Assembly: GCF_003063435.1 (NCBI RefSeq)
Contig: NZ_NESL01000001.1
Span: 496,001 to 560,000 of the forward strand
Direction of reading: 5' to 3'
DNA length: 64,000 nt
Origin: Limnohabitans sp. 2KL-1
Lineage (GTDB): Bacteria > Pseudomonadota > Gammaproteobacteria > Burkholderiales > Burkholderiaceae_C
Part shown: piece after piece, positions 15,222 through 25,368 of the stretch
How positions within the stretch are numbered: position 1 is the stretch's first letter
How the letters are laid out: each line of letters begins with the position of its first letter
Translations under genes and position numbers: made by a program
The notes under the pieces: generated by a model
What the model was told of the DNA's origin: nothing
Database searches by the model: none
What the model saw: only the letters and a program-made list of their open reading frames with translations

Positions 15222-16637
15222 ATGACAAACATGCAAGCAATGGACATTGGCCTGGTGGGCCTGGGGGTGATGGGTGAAAACCTGGCCCTGAATCTGGAAC
15301 GCAACGGTTTTTCGGTCGCGGGTTTTGACCTTGATGCGAGCAAGCGCGAAAACTTTGCCCAGCGGACTCGCGGCCTCAAGGCACAGGCGGCAGCAACGCT
15401 GGCCGAGCTGGTGGCCACTCTGTCGCTGCCCCGGCGTCTGTGGCTCATGGTGCCTGCCGGCGCTGCGGTGGACCGCGTGCTGGCGCAGCTGACACCCCTT
15501 TTGTCACCCGGTGATGTGCTGATTGACGGCGGCAACACGCTGTACACCGATACCCAGCGGCGCATCGCCGCCTTGCAAGGCTCGGGCATCCTGTATGTGG
15601 GCGCGGGCGTGAGCGGTGGCGAAGAGGGTGCCTTGCGCGGCCCCGCCCTGATGCCCGGCGGCTCGCCCGAGGCCTGGCCGCTGGTCAAGCCGCTGCTGCA
15701 GGCGATTGCTGCCCGAGCCGAAGACGGCCAGCCCTGTTGCGAATGGATGGGACCGGGTGGCGCAGGTCATTTTGTGAAGATGGTGCACAACGGCATTGAA
15801 TACGCCGACATGCAAATGATCTGCGAGGCCTACGCGTTGATGCAAAGCCTGGGCATGGCCCCGGCAGAGATTGCGGCAGAGTTTCAAAACTGGAGCGATG
15901 GCGAACTGGGCAGCTACCTGATCGACATCACGGCGAAAATTCTGGCCAGGACCGATCCTGAAACGGGCGCGGCACTGGTCGATGTGATTTTGGACACGGC
16001 CGAGCAAAAAGGCACCGGTCAATGGGCCAGCCAGATCGCGCTGGACCTGGGCGTGACCGCGCCAACCATCGCCGAAGCGGTGTTTGCCCGCACCATGAGC
16101 GCCATCAAAACCGAACGCGTGGCCGCCTCGCGTTGGCTGTCGGGGCCGCACATGGCCACGGTGCCCGAGCGCGGTGCGGTGTTGGGCCCGCTGCGTCGGG
16201 CTTTGCTGGCCGCCAAAATTTGCGCTTACGCCCAGGGCTTTGCCATCTTGCGCGCTGCCGACCGCGACAACCAATGGCATCTGCCCATGGCCCAAGTTGC
16301 CTCGGTCTGGCGCGCAGGTTGCATCATCCGGGCCCACTTGCTCGAAGACGTGCGCCGAGCCTATGCCCACCAGACCGACCTGGCCAACCTCTTGGTTGAC
16401 CCGCACTTTGCCCGCGTCATGGCCGACTGCCAGCAAGACCTGCGCGAAGTGGTGGCCATGGCCGCGCTGCGGGGCGTGCCCATGCCCGCCTTCATGAGTG
16501 CGCTGAGCTACTACGACGCCTACCGCTCAGCCCGTTTGCCCGCCAACTTGCTGCAAGCCCAGCGCGATTATTTTGGTGCCCACACTTACCAGCGCACCGA
16601 CCGTCCGGGGAAATTTCACACCCGGTGGGGTGATTGA
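15222..16637 (+). CDS. gnd: 6-phosphogluconate dehydrogenase, decarboxylating
   Basis: Pentose-phosphate enzyme that converts 6-phosphogluconate to ribulose 5-phosphate and CO2 with NADP reduction. The 471-residue length matches the long dimeric class. Landmarks: GLVGLGVMGENLALNLERNG (nucleotide fold), DGGNTLYTDTQRR, GVSGGEEGALRGPALMPGG (substrate), GPGGAGHFVKMVHNGIEYADMQ with catalytic Lys, and C-terminal RTDRPGKFHTRWGD. ATGs at 15222, 15231 and 15240 are all possible starts; a GGGA stretch lies just before 15222. Confidence 0.95.
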   Translation: MTNMQAMDIGLVGLGVMGENLALNLERNGFSVAGFDLDASKRENFAQRTRGLKAQAAATLAELVATLSLPRRLWLMVPAGAAVDRVLAQLTPLLSPGDVLIDGGNTLYTDTQRRIAALQGSGILYVGAGVSGGEEGALRGPALMPGGSPEAWPLVKPLLQAIAARAEDGQPCCEWMGPGGAGHFVKMVHNGIEYADMQMICEAYALMQSLGMAPAEIAAEFQNWSDGELGSYLIDITAKILARTDPETGAALVDVILDTAEQKGTGQWASQIALDLGVTAPTIAEAVFARTMSAIKTERVAASRWLSGPHMATVPERGAVLGPLRRALLAAKICAYAQGFAILRAADRDNQWHLPMAQVASVWRAGCIIRAHLLEDVRRAYAHQTDLANLLVDPHFARVMADCQQDLREVVAMAALRGVPMPAFMSALSYYDAYRSARLPANLLQAQRDYFGAHTYQRTDRPGKFHTRWGD

Positions 16638-16764
16638 AGGCAGTAACTGTGCGCATGCGCGAGGTGCGCATCAGTTTGTGGCTGCTTTCAGTGTTGGCGA
16701 CGGGTTCAATCCAAGGCCACAAGCCGTCGCTGGGTGCAGCGACGTTCATGTCTGTTTTTTGTGG

Positions 16765-16801
16765 GTAGAGCAGATGCGTGCGGATGACCGACGCGCTCTA
16801 C
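16765..16801 (+). terminator. Inverted repeat between convergent genes, possible terminator of gnd
   Basis: GTAGAGC at 16765-16771 pairs exactly with GCTCTAC at 16795-16801, extended inward by GCGT/ACGC (16776-16779 with 16791-16794). A short T run follows at about 16809-16813. It lies between gnd and the convergent Bug-protein gene. The long loop makes it a weak terminator candidate. Confidence 0.35.
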
Positions 16802-16824
16802 TTCACCCTTTTTGTCCTGATGGG

Positions 16825-17817
16825 TCAAAGGTCCATCGTGATCCTGGCCGTGCGGATGTAGCTGCCCCAGCGCTCGTACTCGTTGTTGACAAACTTTTGG
16901 TAATCCGCAGGATTCATCTTGTCGATCACCATGGTCATTTTTTTCATAACCTCTGCGACTTGAGGTTCGGCAATGGAGGCCGTGATGGCACTATTCAATT
17001 TGTCTACCACCGCAGACGGGGTCCCTGCGGGTGCAAGGAATCCAAGCCATGGGCCCATGTCGATTTCAACGCCCATTTCTTTCATGATCGGCACATCGGG
17101 AAATGCGGCCAGTCGCTCGCGTGCCGTCACCGCCAGCATGCGCACCGAGCCTGCCTTGACATGCTGATCTGCGACCAGCACAGGCACGATGGCTGAACTG
17201 ACCTGGTTGGACAACTGCGCCTGCATCAAGGGTGCAGTGCCGTTGTAAGGAATGTGCAGCAGGTCAATTTTGGCTTTTTGTTTGAGGGCTTCCACCGTGA
17301 TCTGTCCCGAGCTGCCTTGCCCCCATGATCCGTAGGTCAGAGGCTCCTTGGCCTGCCTTGCCATCTGCAGGTATTGCTCGAATGTTTTGGCAGGATGAGA
17401 TGCGTGAACAATCAGTGTCAGCGGTGTAAAGCCAATAGGGGCCACAGCGACAAAATCTTTTTTCGAATCGTATGGCGATGACTTCAATATGTGCGGGGCG
17501 ATGGAGTGCGAGTCTGCCGTGCCATAGACCAGCGTGAGCCCATCTGCAGGGCTTCTTGCGGCGGCAAGGCTGCCGATGGTTCCAATGGCACCCGGCCTGT
17601 TATCCACAATGACGGGTTGTCCAAGACGCTGTGACATTGCAGAAGTCATGGCTCGTACCAGCACATCCCCGCCGCCTCCGGCAGCCCAGGGCATGATGAT
17701 CTTGATAGGCCCTGTTGGAAATCCAGCTGTTTGGGCCCATATTGGCATGGGGGCCAAGCTCCCAAGGGTGAGGCCCATGCGGGCCAGCATGGTTCTGCGA
17801 TTGAAATTTTTGTTCAT
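16825..17817 (-). CDS. Bug-family (tripartite tricarboxylate) periplasmic binding protein 1
   Basis: Periplasmic solute receptor of 330 residues with a Tat-like or Sec signal (MNKNFNRRTMLARMGLTLG, cleavage near IWA-QTA); the twin Arg at 7-8 is noteworthy. Bug hallmarks: IKIIMPWAAGGGGDVLVRAM, QRLGQPVIVDNRPGAIGTIG, YDSKKDFVAVAPIG and VPIMKEMGVEIDMGPWLGFLAPAGTP. AAGGAG precedes ATG. No TctA/TctB membrane genes lie nearby, as is usual for Bug expansions in Burkholderiales. It is followed, in the same direction, by no other gene, and lies downstream of the hydrolase gene with which it may form an operon. Confidence 0.9.
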   Translation of the reverse strand: MNKNFNRRTMLARMGLTLGSLAPMPIWAQTAGFPTGPIKIIMPWAAGGGGDVLVRAMTSAMSQRLGQPVIVDNRPGAIGTIGSLAAARSPADGLTLVYGTADSHSIAPHILKSSPYDSKKDFVAVAPIGFTPLTLIVHASHPAKTFEQYLQMARQAKEPLTYGSWGQGSSGQITVEALKQKAKIDLLHIPYNGTAPLMQAQLSNQVSSAIVPVLVADQHVKAGSVRMLAVTARERLAAFPDVPIMKEMGVEIDMGPWLGFLAPAGTPSAVVDKLNSAITASIAEPQVAEVMKKMTMVIDKMNPADYQKFVNNEYERWGSYIRTARITMDL

Positions 17818-17880
17818 GACATAACTCCTTCAGGTTGAGTTGGGGGTGTAGGTGAGAAAGTGAGTGCCGGTTTTCGGCGG

Positions 17881-18822
17881 TCAATAGCCCTTGGTTTGCA
17901 GCCATCGTGTCAGCACGCCAGCGATGGCATCGCTGTTGGTTTCCAGCATCAGCATGTGCCCATTGCCTTTGATGCCAACATCCGGTAGCCAGATGTAATC
18001 GGCACCGAGGTAGCGTGCCAATGCTTCGTCTGTTGGCCTTGGATGGCGAAGGTCGAGTTCGCCGGTGAGGATGAGCACCGGTCGCATGCCCACTTGATGC
18101 ACTGGAGAAAGACGCAGACCCTTGCCCCCGATGTTGAAGCGCTCATTGAGCAGCCTGGGGCTTTCGGGAACCACAGTTCGAGCGTATTCCTGAAGGTTTT
18201 CGATCGGAAAGAGTGGGCTGTTTGCCCAAAAAGCCTGGATGAAATTTGCATCCACCGTGACCGGTTCGCCGGGCTTGCTGTACACGGGAAAACCTGCACC
18301 TGGATCGTGCTGTAGCAATGAAATGGCTTTCGGATCGTCCGGCAAGATGGGCAGCAGATTGGCAGGAGAACCCGGCGCAATACCGATGATCGCTGCGACA
18401 TGCTCCGAGCAGTGCTCGGCAAGCCACCAGGCGACAGGGCCAGCAGCAGAATGTGCCAACACAATCGCTTGCCCCGTGGTTTCAAGCAATGCAGCCATGG
18501 CGTGGGCAATGTCTACGGTTCCCAGGTCAGCAATGTTTTCAGTGCCAGGAGACTTGCCGTGTGCAGGCCAATCGGGCACATAAACGCAATGCCCGCGTTC
18601 TGCGAACTTGTAAGCCCAACCCAGCCGTCCATCAGGACAATGCAGATAGGCGGCTCCAGAATGGAAGCCGCCGTGCAGCATGACGACGGGTAAGCGATGG
18701 CCATCGCCGTTAACCGATTTGACACACCGGACAAAAATCGGATGCTCAGCACTGCCACTGTTGAACTCAAGCAGTTCAAAATCAAAGGTGTTGTTCGCTT
18801 TGCAGAGGGTTGGCGTGTCCAT
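17881..18822 (-). CDS. Alpha/beta hydrolase
   Basis: Probable esterase/hydrolase of 313 residues from ATG 18822; upstream codons of the open frame overlap the divergent promoter region and are unlikely to be coding. Alpha/beta-hydrolase features: oxyanion HGGFHSGAAYLH, nucleophile elbow LAHSAAGPVAWWL (G-like H-S-A-A variant), acid region ILTGELDLRHPRPTD and a catalytic His in KGNGHMLMLE. The substrate is not known. It is divergent from a MarR regulator and in line with a Bug receptor, suggesting an inducible uptake-and-hydrolysis unit. Confidence 0.85.
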   Translation of the reverse strand: MDTPTLCKANNTFDFELLEFNSGSAEHPIFVRCVKSVNGDGHRLPVVMLHGGFHSGAAYLHCPDGRLGWAYKFAERGHCVYVPDWPAHGKSPGTENIADLGTVDIAHAMAALLETTGQAIVLAHSAAGPVAWWLAEHCSEHVAAIIGIAPGSPANLLPILPDDPKAISLLQHDPGAGFPVYSKPGEPVTVDANFIQAFWANSPLFPIENLQEYARTVVPESPRLLNERFNIGGKGLRLSPVHQVGMRPVLILTGELDLRHPRPTDEALARYLGADYIWLPDVGIKGNGHMLMLETNSDAIAGVLTRWLQTKGY

Positions 18823-18872
18823 GTGATCGTGTCTTTTGGCGCTGTCCAAGAGCAGGTTATTGGTTCTTAATG

Positions 18873-18898
18873 GAACCACAATAGTACTATGTGGAACA
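18873..18898. promoter_or_regulatory. Palindromic candidate MarR operator
   Basis: A perfect 10-bp palindrome ATAGTACTAT (18881-18890) is flanked by GGAACCAC on the left and GTGGAAC on the right, forming a nearly perfect longer dyad with one base offset. It lies between the alpha/beta hydrolase gene and the divergent MarR gene, where a MarR dimer would be expected to bind. Confidence 0.5.
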
Positions 18899-18994
18899 TA
18901 TGACCTGAACAGGGTTATCCCTCGGTCAGAGGTTTGTCCACCAAAACGGTCACTTAAACTAGACAGATATCCTGAATTTTTTTGGTGCCACTTC

Positions 18995-19498
18995 ATGAAT
19001 GACAAGTCTCGAACAGGGGTAGGGGCGCCCCAGCCCATCAGTGAGATTCTTGACGGAGTCTCCATTCCCTTTGCCTACAAGTTCGGCTATTTGGTCAACT
19101 CATACAGAGAGCCATCCTTCAGGTCGATCGAGTCAAAGTTGGGCCTGACGCGTCCGGAAATCCTGACGTTGATTTTTCTCTTTCACCGGGATGGGATCAC
19201 CGCATCTGAGATCTGTGACTTTTCTGGTCACCTCAAAAACAACATCAGCAGGGCCGTCACGGCCTTGGAGAAAAAGGCCTTGATTCGACGTGTGCCAGAT
19301 GTCCATGACCAGAGGCGCTTGCTCCTTTACATCACCGTTGAGGGCCAACGTATGCACCAGTGTTTTATGCCCGGTTTACAGGAGCGCGAGCGGGCCATGA
19401 TGTCGGCACTGACGACCAAAGAAAGCACGGAACTGACACGATTGCTGCAGAAACTGTGTACCAGTACCCCGAACTGGTGCAATCAAGAGCATGTGTAA
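18995..19498 (+). CDS. MarR-family transcriptional regulator
   Basis: Winged-helix regulator of 167 residues. ATG 18995 (MNDKSRTGV) gives normal MarR length; the frame is open further upstream through the intergenic operator, which is unlikely to be translated. The core is LGLTRPEILTLIFLFHRDGITASEICDFSGHLKNNISRAVTALEKKALIRR, followed by the wing PDVHDQRRLLLYITVEGQ. It is divergent from the hydrolase gene and probably represses the hydrolase/Bug unit. Phenolic or aromatic ligands are common in the family but nothing here fixes one. Confidence 0.87.
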   Translation: MNDKSRTGVGAPQPISEILDGVSIPFAYKFGYLVNSYREPSFRSIESKLGLTRPEILTLIFLFHRDGITASEICDFSGHLKNNISRAVTALEKKALIRRVPDVHDQRRLLLYITVEGQRMHQCFMPGLQERERAMMSALTTKESTELTRLLQKLCTSTPNWCNQEHV

Positions 19499-19631
19499 AG
19501 TGCGCAATTCGTTGTCTGGGTCACTCGACATCCACGACCGTTTCATCGAGTTTCAAGAGCAGACAGTCGCCGCAACGTTCCGCAAGAGTTACAAAACCAG
19601 AACAAACTCCTTTAAATCACCGGGCATGTAA

Positions 19632-20726
<1,095 letters not shown>

Positions 20727-20762
20727 CCTTGCGGCGATCTGGCTGAACGGGCTTGGACCGCC

Positions 20763-21932
20763 TTAGCCAATCACCTGCAACTCACGCAAGGGGCGGTTGT
20801 GCAGCAGTCGCTCAAATCCCAGCTCTGACACCGCGATGGTGTGTGATTGTCCCTGCATCATCCACTCGGCCAGGGCCAGACCAGCGCCTGCCGCGTGTTG
20901 CATGCCGTGGCCTGAAAAACCGTTGATGAAATACAGGTTGCGCAGGTCGGGGTGTGGCCCGATCACGGCGTTGTGATCAAAGGTGTTCATCTCGTAATAG
21001 CCCGCCCAGGCCCGCTCCACCCGCAACGCGGCCAGCGCCGGGATGCGGTGCGCCAGCGAAGCCCATTGCTCGTCGTTCCACTCGGACCAGTCGGGCTCCA
21101 GCGGCAGGCCGGGTTGGGTTTGTACAGGCTCTGAGCCGCTGATCAAAAATCTCCCTTCGGGGCGTAGCCACCAGCCGCTCGGATCGATCAGCAAGGGGCA
21201 CTGCGGCAGTGGTTCGGGGCAAGACAGCACAAACACCGTGCGCCGGGCCGCTTGCACCGGCAAGTCAATACCCGCCATGGCCGCCACCTCACCGCCCCAG
21301 GCCCCTGCAGCGTTGACCACCTGGCCGCAGCGCAAGCTGTCGCCACTGGCCAAGTGCACTGCGTTGATTTGTGTGGCGGTGTGGTCCATGCCCACCATCC
21401 GGTCGTGCAGGCGCTGCACGCCTTGTGTCATGGCTTTTTTCAAGAACGCCTGGTGCAGTGCCGGACCGTCAAACCAGCCTTCGCCGCTCAGGCCCAGGCT
21501 GCCCAGGGCCACATCGTCCACGTTCAGCCAGGGGTAGCGCTGGCGCAGGGCCTCGGGCGTCAGCAAAGCCACATCGGCACCGGCCTGTTTTTGAATCTGG
21601 TGCGCCGTCTGCATGGCCGCTGCTTGTTCATGCTGGGCCAGGTACAGGTAACCGGGTTCCTGCAACCCCAGTGCCACCGGGTGATCGGGCAGGCCCAGGT
21701 GCTGCTCGGCCTCTCGCAAAAACGCGATGCCAAACTGGCTCAACCGAATGTTCACCGGGCAGGTGAACTGCTGGCGGATCGAGCTGGCCGACAGCGATGA
21801 AGATGCTTTTTCGTAACGCGTGTCCGACTCGACCAGCGTGACGCGCAGGCCCGGCTGCAAGCGGGTCAACCAATACGCCGTGGCCGCGCCCATGACGCCG
21901 CTGCCCACGATCACCACATCGGTGCTGCTCAT
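20763..21932 (-). CDS. FAD-dependent amino-acid oxidase/dehydrogenase (DAO/SoxB family)
   Basis: Flavoprotein of 389 residues. Dinucleotide-binding motif VVIVGSGVMGAATAYWL at the N-terminus; FAD-contacting C-terminal stretch YFINGFSGHGMQHAAGAGLALAEWM typical of sarcosine oxidase/proline-dehydrogenase-like DAO enzymes. ATG 21932 overlaps the upstream cyclodeaminase stop (ATGA), so the two are translationally coupled. Together they suggest catabolism or interconversion of an imino or secondary amino acid such as a proline derivative; this pairing is inference. Confidence 0.88.
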   Translation of the reverse strand: MSSTDVVIVGSGVMGAATAYWLTRLQPGLRVTLVESDTRYEKASSSLSASSIRQQFTCPVNIRLSQFGIAFLREAEQHLGLPDHPVALGLQEPGYLYLAQHEQAAAMQTAHQIQKQAGADVALLTPEALRQRYPWLNVDDVALGSLGLSGEGWFDGPALHQAFLKKAMTQGVQRLHDRMVGMDHTATQINAVHLASGDSLRCGQVVNAAGAWGGEVAAMAGIDLPVQAARRTVFVLSCPEPLPQCPLLIDPSGWWLRPEGRFLISGSEPVQTQPGLPLEPDWSEWNDEQWASLAHRIPALAALRVERAWAGYYEMNTFDHNAVIGPHPDLRNLYFINGFSGHGMQHAAGAGLALAEWMMQGQSHTIAVSELGFERLLHNRPLRELQVIG

Positions 21933-22852
21933 GCACGGGCCTCTTGTGCCAAAGCCGCGCGGTACACCAAGCGTGCCGCCACCGTGTCTTCGACCGCCTG
22001 GCCCAGTGATTTGAAAATGATGGTGGTGCCCGCGGGCGGCGCAGCCACGCGGCCACACAAAATGTCGCCAATCTCTGCCGCCACTGGGGCACCCGACAGC
22101 AGCACATCGCCCGATTCCTTTTCGGCCGCTTCGCGCTGATCGGCCACCACCCAATGGTTCATGGCCGCGTCGTCCAGCTCACGCCAGCTGGGCCTGGGCG
22201 CACCCACCGCCGCCACAAAAGCGCCGGGCTTGAGCCAGGTGCCTTGCAGCACCGGTTCGCTGGCATTGGTCACGGTGCACACGATGTCGGCACCGCGCAC
22301 GGCTTGTTCGGCGCTGCTGCAAGCCACACCGCCGATGTCGCGCGCGCATTGCTCAGCGTTGGCGGCCGTGGGGCTCCACACCCGTATCTCGGACACCTCG
22401 CGCACGGCACGCAGCATTTGCGCATGGCTGCGCGCCAGCACGCCGCTGCCCAGCATGGCCACCACCTGCGGCGTGCGCGGCACCAGCGCATCGGCCGCCA
22501 CGGCAGAAGCCGCCGCCGTGCGCATGGCCGTGATCGTGTTGCCCTCCATCACGGCCAAGGTCTGGCCGGTGGCGGGGTCCATCAACACAATCGTGCTCAG
22601 CAGCGTGGGCAAACCCTTTTGTGCATTGCCCGGCACCAGGGTGATGAGCTTGGTGCTCAGCGCGTCGCCCAGTTGGGCGGGCTTTAAAAACAGCAGGCCG
22701 TCGGCCGAGGCTTCGCCAATGGGCATCACCATGCGCAGCGGCTGCACCACCTGGCCCAGCGTCAGCGCCACGAGGGCTTCGCGCACGCCTTGCAGCAAAT
22801 CGGTCACGCTCAGCAGTTGCTGCACGCGGGCTTCGTCAAAGTAATGGACCAT
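21929..22852 (-). CDS. Ornithine cyclodeaminase/mu-crystallin family protein 1
   Basis: NAD(P)-binding protein of 307 residues. ATG 22852 has an AAGAGAAG ribosome site; a second ATG at 22879 would add nine residues. Features: MRTAAASAVAADALVP, Rossmann VVAMLGSGVLARSHAQML and a substrate region near SSTKLITLVPGN (here LSTKLITLVPGN). The family includes ornithine cyclodeaminase, ketimine reductase and alanine or lysine dehydrogenases, so the reaction is open. It is coupled to the FAD oxidoreductase gene. Confidence 0.87.
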   Translation of the reverse strand: MVHYFDEARVQQLLSVTDLLQGVREALVALTLGQVVQPLRMVMPIGEASADGLLFLKPAQLGDALSTKLITLVPGNAQKGLPTLLSTIVLMDPATGQTLAVMEGNTITAMRTAAASAVAADALVPRTPQVVAMLGSGVLARSHAQMLRAVREVSEIRVWSPTAANAEQCARDIGGVACSSAEQAVRGADIVCTVTNASEPVLQGTWLKPGAFVAAVGAPRPSWRELDDAAMNHWVVADQREAAEKESGDVLLSGAPVAAEIGDILCGRVAAPPAGTTIIFKSLGQAVEDTVAARLVYRAALAQEARA

Positions 22853-23172
22853 GTCACTTCTCTTGGGGTGGCTTTTCATGCGGGGTTTTCTTGTGGGGTA
22901 ACAACCTGGCGTGTGGAATCTAGAGGGCGGGTTAACAAGGTGCCGCATGCACTGCGTTCAGAATGACACGAAGCGTTTCCTGTCCTTGTCACAGGCCGGA
23001 CAAGTCGTTTCAAATAGATTTTGGGTGGGGCAAGGGTTGCATTCAGCAGGGCCATGTCAAGGATGCCCAAGGTTTTCGTCGGGGGATGCCACACAACACG
23101 CAGGCGGACGACCAACTCATTTAATAATGTCCCACGCGACCTTCAGGGGCGCTTTTTTCATAGGGAACGTGT
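22853..23172. other. 320-base intergenic region
   Basis: Divergent region between the cyclodeaminase gene and the membrane-anchored Mrr-like gene. It must hold promoters for both. I see no strong -35/-10 pair, perfect inverted repeat, small gene or RNA gene. Confidence 0.5.
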
Positions 23173-23751
23173 GTGAAATTCAAAATGTCCGAAAAATCGC
23201 TGTTTGCGGTGTTGTTGCGCTCGCCGTGGTGGATCAGTTTTGTGCTGGTGGCGGTCGTGGCGCTGGTGGCGGGCGCTTTTTTGCCCAAGGAATACGTGAC
23301 CGCGGGCATGTTGGGCGGCTTTCCGTTTTTGGTCATTGGCTGCATGGCGCTGTGGCGACAGAGAAACCTGCCCAGCCCCGCCTTGACCGAGAAGGTGCTG
23401 CAAAGTCTTGCCAGCATGGGCTGGCGTGATTTTTCGGCCTTGCTGGCGACCGCATTCACCCGTCAGGGCTACACCGTGACGCTGCTGGCAGGCCCGGCCG
23501 ACATGCAGCTGGAAAAAAAGGGCGTGCTCACCGTGGTCGGTGCCAAGCGCTGGAAAGCCGCAGCCTTGGGCATTGACCCGCTGCGCGAGCTGGTGACCAC
23601 GCGTGACCAACTGCAAGCGGCCCACAGCGTGTGCATCACCTTGGGGCAGGTCAGCGCCAAGGCCCGCGAATACGCTGCCCAAAACCGCATCACCCTTATC
23701 TCGGATGGCGAACTGGTGGTGTTGACCGCCGACGCTTTCAAAAGCCTGTGA
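23173..23751 (+). CDS. Membrane protein with Mrr-like restriction endonuclease domain
   Basis: 192-residue protein. Two N-terminal hydrophobic segments (about residues 18-37 and 43-60) anchor it, and the remainder (about 75-190) resembles the restriction endonuclease type IV Mrr-like fold: SLASMGWRDFSALLATAFTRQGYTVTLL, then VLTVVGAKRWKAAALGIDPLRELV where a nuclease would have D..(E/Q)xK. The expected acidic residue is not clearly present, so nuclease activity is uncertain. GTG 23173 or ATG 23185 could be the start. The next gene begins 4 bases downstream. Confidence 0.7.
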   Translation: MKFKMSEKSLFAVLLRSPWWISFVLVAVVALVAGAFLPKEYVTAGMLGGFPFLVIGCMALWRQRNLPSPALTEKVLQSLASMGWRDFSALLATAFTRQGYTVTLLAGPADMQLEKKGVLTVVGAKRWKAAALGIDPLRELVTTRDQLQAAHSVCITLGQVSAKAREYAAQNRITLISDGELVVLTADAFKSL

Positions 23752-23755
23752 GCCT

Positions 23756-24184
23756 ATGACCTCTGAACGTCAAAGCCTGGATGCCCAGGCCCTGCAGGCC
23801 CTGGGTCAAGCCGCAACACCCCTGGCCTGCACCTGCCCCGTGGGCGCGTGCACCGGTTGGGAAAGCGTGACCGAAGACCGCTGGCCCGCAGCGCAAATGA
23901 CCACCTTGGGCAGTTTGCGTGCGATGCCCGCCGACCCCTATGCCGGCACAGAGGCCGAGCCCACGTTTGAAGAGTTCCATCTGCGGGGCACCCGCTACGA
24001 ATCCCCCGACGCCCCGATTGCCCCACGCTACTTTCCATACAACCGCTGCGACGTTCTGGCCTGCGGTCCATGCCAGCGCGTGTTGCTCAAGTACACCGAA
24101 TTTGGCGGCTACTACGTGGACCACCGCGTGCGCGCCCTGCAGCCCGAGTTGGTGGTCGACGCCCCCGAGCCCAATGCGCCATGA
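23756..24184 (+). CDS. Conserved hypothetical protein with C-terminal CxxC motif
   Basis: Protein of 142 residues with no recognised function. It has cysteines in two groups: ACTCPVGAC near residue 25 and CDVLACGPCQRVLLKY near 98-113, plus an aromatic-rich C-terminal YTEFGGYYVDHRVR. The layout suggests metal binding or a disulfide but no family is recognised. The start lies 4 bases after the Mrr-like gene, so the two are probably co-transcribed. Confidence 0.6.
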   Translation: MTSERQSLDAQALQALGQAATPLACTCPVGACTGWESVTEDRWPAAQMTTLGSLRAMPADPYAGTEAEPTFEEFHLRGTRYESPDAPIAPRYFPYNRCDVLACGPCQRVLLKYTEFGGYYVDHRVRALQPELVVDAPEPNAP

Positions 24185-24195
24185 AATGGGCGAGC

Positions 24196-25164
24196 TCAGT
24201 CCGGTTTGATGCCGTTGTCGCGCACCACTTTGGCCCAGGTGTCGATCTGGCCATCGATGAAGGTTTTGGCTTTCTCGACACTGCCGCCTGAAATCTCGAT
24301 ACCCTGAGCCACCAGGCGTTTGGACACGTCCGGGTTGCTCAGCACCTTGTTCAGCTCTTCGTTCATGCGCTTGACGATGTCGGGTGGTGTTTTGGCCGAG
24401 GCCAGCAAGGCCCACCAGGCGGGCGCTTCAAAGCCCGGAAAACCCGCTTCGGCAATCGTGGGCACATCCGGAAAGTCGGCCACCCGCTTGGCCGATGTCA
24501 CCGCCAGCGGACGCAGGCGTTTGCTGTCGATGTGCGGCTTGTTCAAGAACACCGTGCTCATGGTCAGGGGAATGTGCCCCGCAATCGCATCGTTCATCAA
24601 GGGACCACCGCCTTTGAACGGCACATGGTTGAACTCCAGGCCCCCGTTTTTGGCCAGCAAAGCCATGGCCAGGTGGCCCAGACTGCCATTGCCGATGGTG
24701 CCAAACGACACGTTCTTTTTGGCTTTGGCCGCGGCCACCACATCGGCAAATGACTTGTACTCGGTGCCCACATGGGTGGACAGCATCATGGCCGAGGTGC
24801 CCACCAGTACCAGCGGCACCAGGTCTTTCTTGCTGTCATAAGGCATGTTGGCCATCAGGCTCTGGTTCACGCCATGGGTGTCAAACACCACCGCAAAGGT
24901 GTAGCCATCGGCCGGCGCGGCGAGCACGCTGGCCGTGCCGATCACGCCCGAGGCACCCCCCTTGTTTTCCACCACCACGCTCTGGCCCAGCTGCTGGGAG
25001 AGTGGCCCCGACAGAATGCGCGCCACCTGGTCGACCGAGCCGCCCGGCGGAAACACCGCCACCAGCTTGATGGGCTGTTTGCCGGGCCAGGCTTGTGCCC
25101 AGGACAGAAGGGGCAAGCCCGTCAGCAAGACCGCGCAAACCGCGCGAGTGATCATGGTTCTCAT
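24196..25164 (-). CDS. Bug-family periplasmic binding protein 2
   Basis: Periplasmic receptor of 322 residues; ATG 25164 (MRTMITRAVCAVLLTGL) begins a Sec signal peptide with cleavage near SWA-QAW. Bug hallmarks: IKLVAVFPPGGSVDQVARI, QQLGQSVVVENKGGASGVIG, YDSKKDLVPLVLVG, FNHVPFKGGGPLMNDAIAGHI and VPTIAEAGFPGFEAPAWWALL. It is divergent from the AcoR-type regulator gene (204-base gap) and stands alone, so the ligand may relate to the regulator's pathway. Confidence 0.92.
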   Translation of the reverse strand: MRTMITRAVCAVLLTGLPLLSWAQAWPGKQPIKLVAVFPPGGSVDQVARILSGPLSQQLGQSVVVENKGGASGVIGTASVLAAPADGYTFAVVFDTHGVNQSLMANMPYDSKKDLVPLVLVGTSAMMLSTHVGTEYKSFADVVAAAKAKKNVSFGTIGNGSLGHLAMALLAKNGGLEFNHVPFKGGGPLMNDAIAGHIPLTMSTVFLNKPHIDSKRLRPLAVTSAKRVADFPDVPTIAEAGFPGFEAPAWWALLASAKTPPDIVKRMNEELNKVLSNPDVSKRLVAQGIEISGGSVEKAKTFIDGQIDTWAKVVRDNGIKPD

Positions 25165-25368
25165 GTGCAGGGCCTTTGAAATGTGAAGAAAGCCAGTATG
25201 GCGGCACAAAGGTTTTTGTGATTCAGCGTATTCCCTGAATCGCGCGTGGACTTGCCGCCATCGTCCGCAGTGGGCGCACCGTGGCGATGAGGCCAGCGGG
25301 AAAACGCTGTCTTGACAGGGGCGTAGGGTCCGTCGAAAGTGCGAGGCAGATCTTCAGACGGGTTGAGC

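Noticed and set aside
13753-16637. ATP-grasp gene and gnd as part of the microcompartment pathway
   Set aside because: The ATP-grasp gene converges on the BMC operon, gnd is divergent from it, neither has a targeting helix, and gnd is a housekeeping enzyme.
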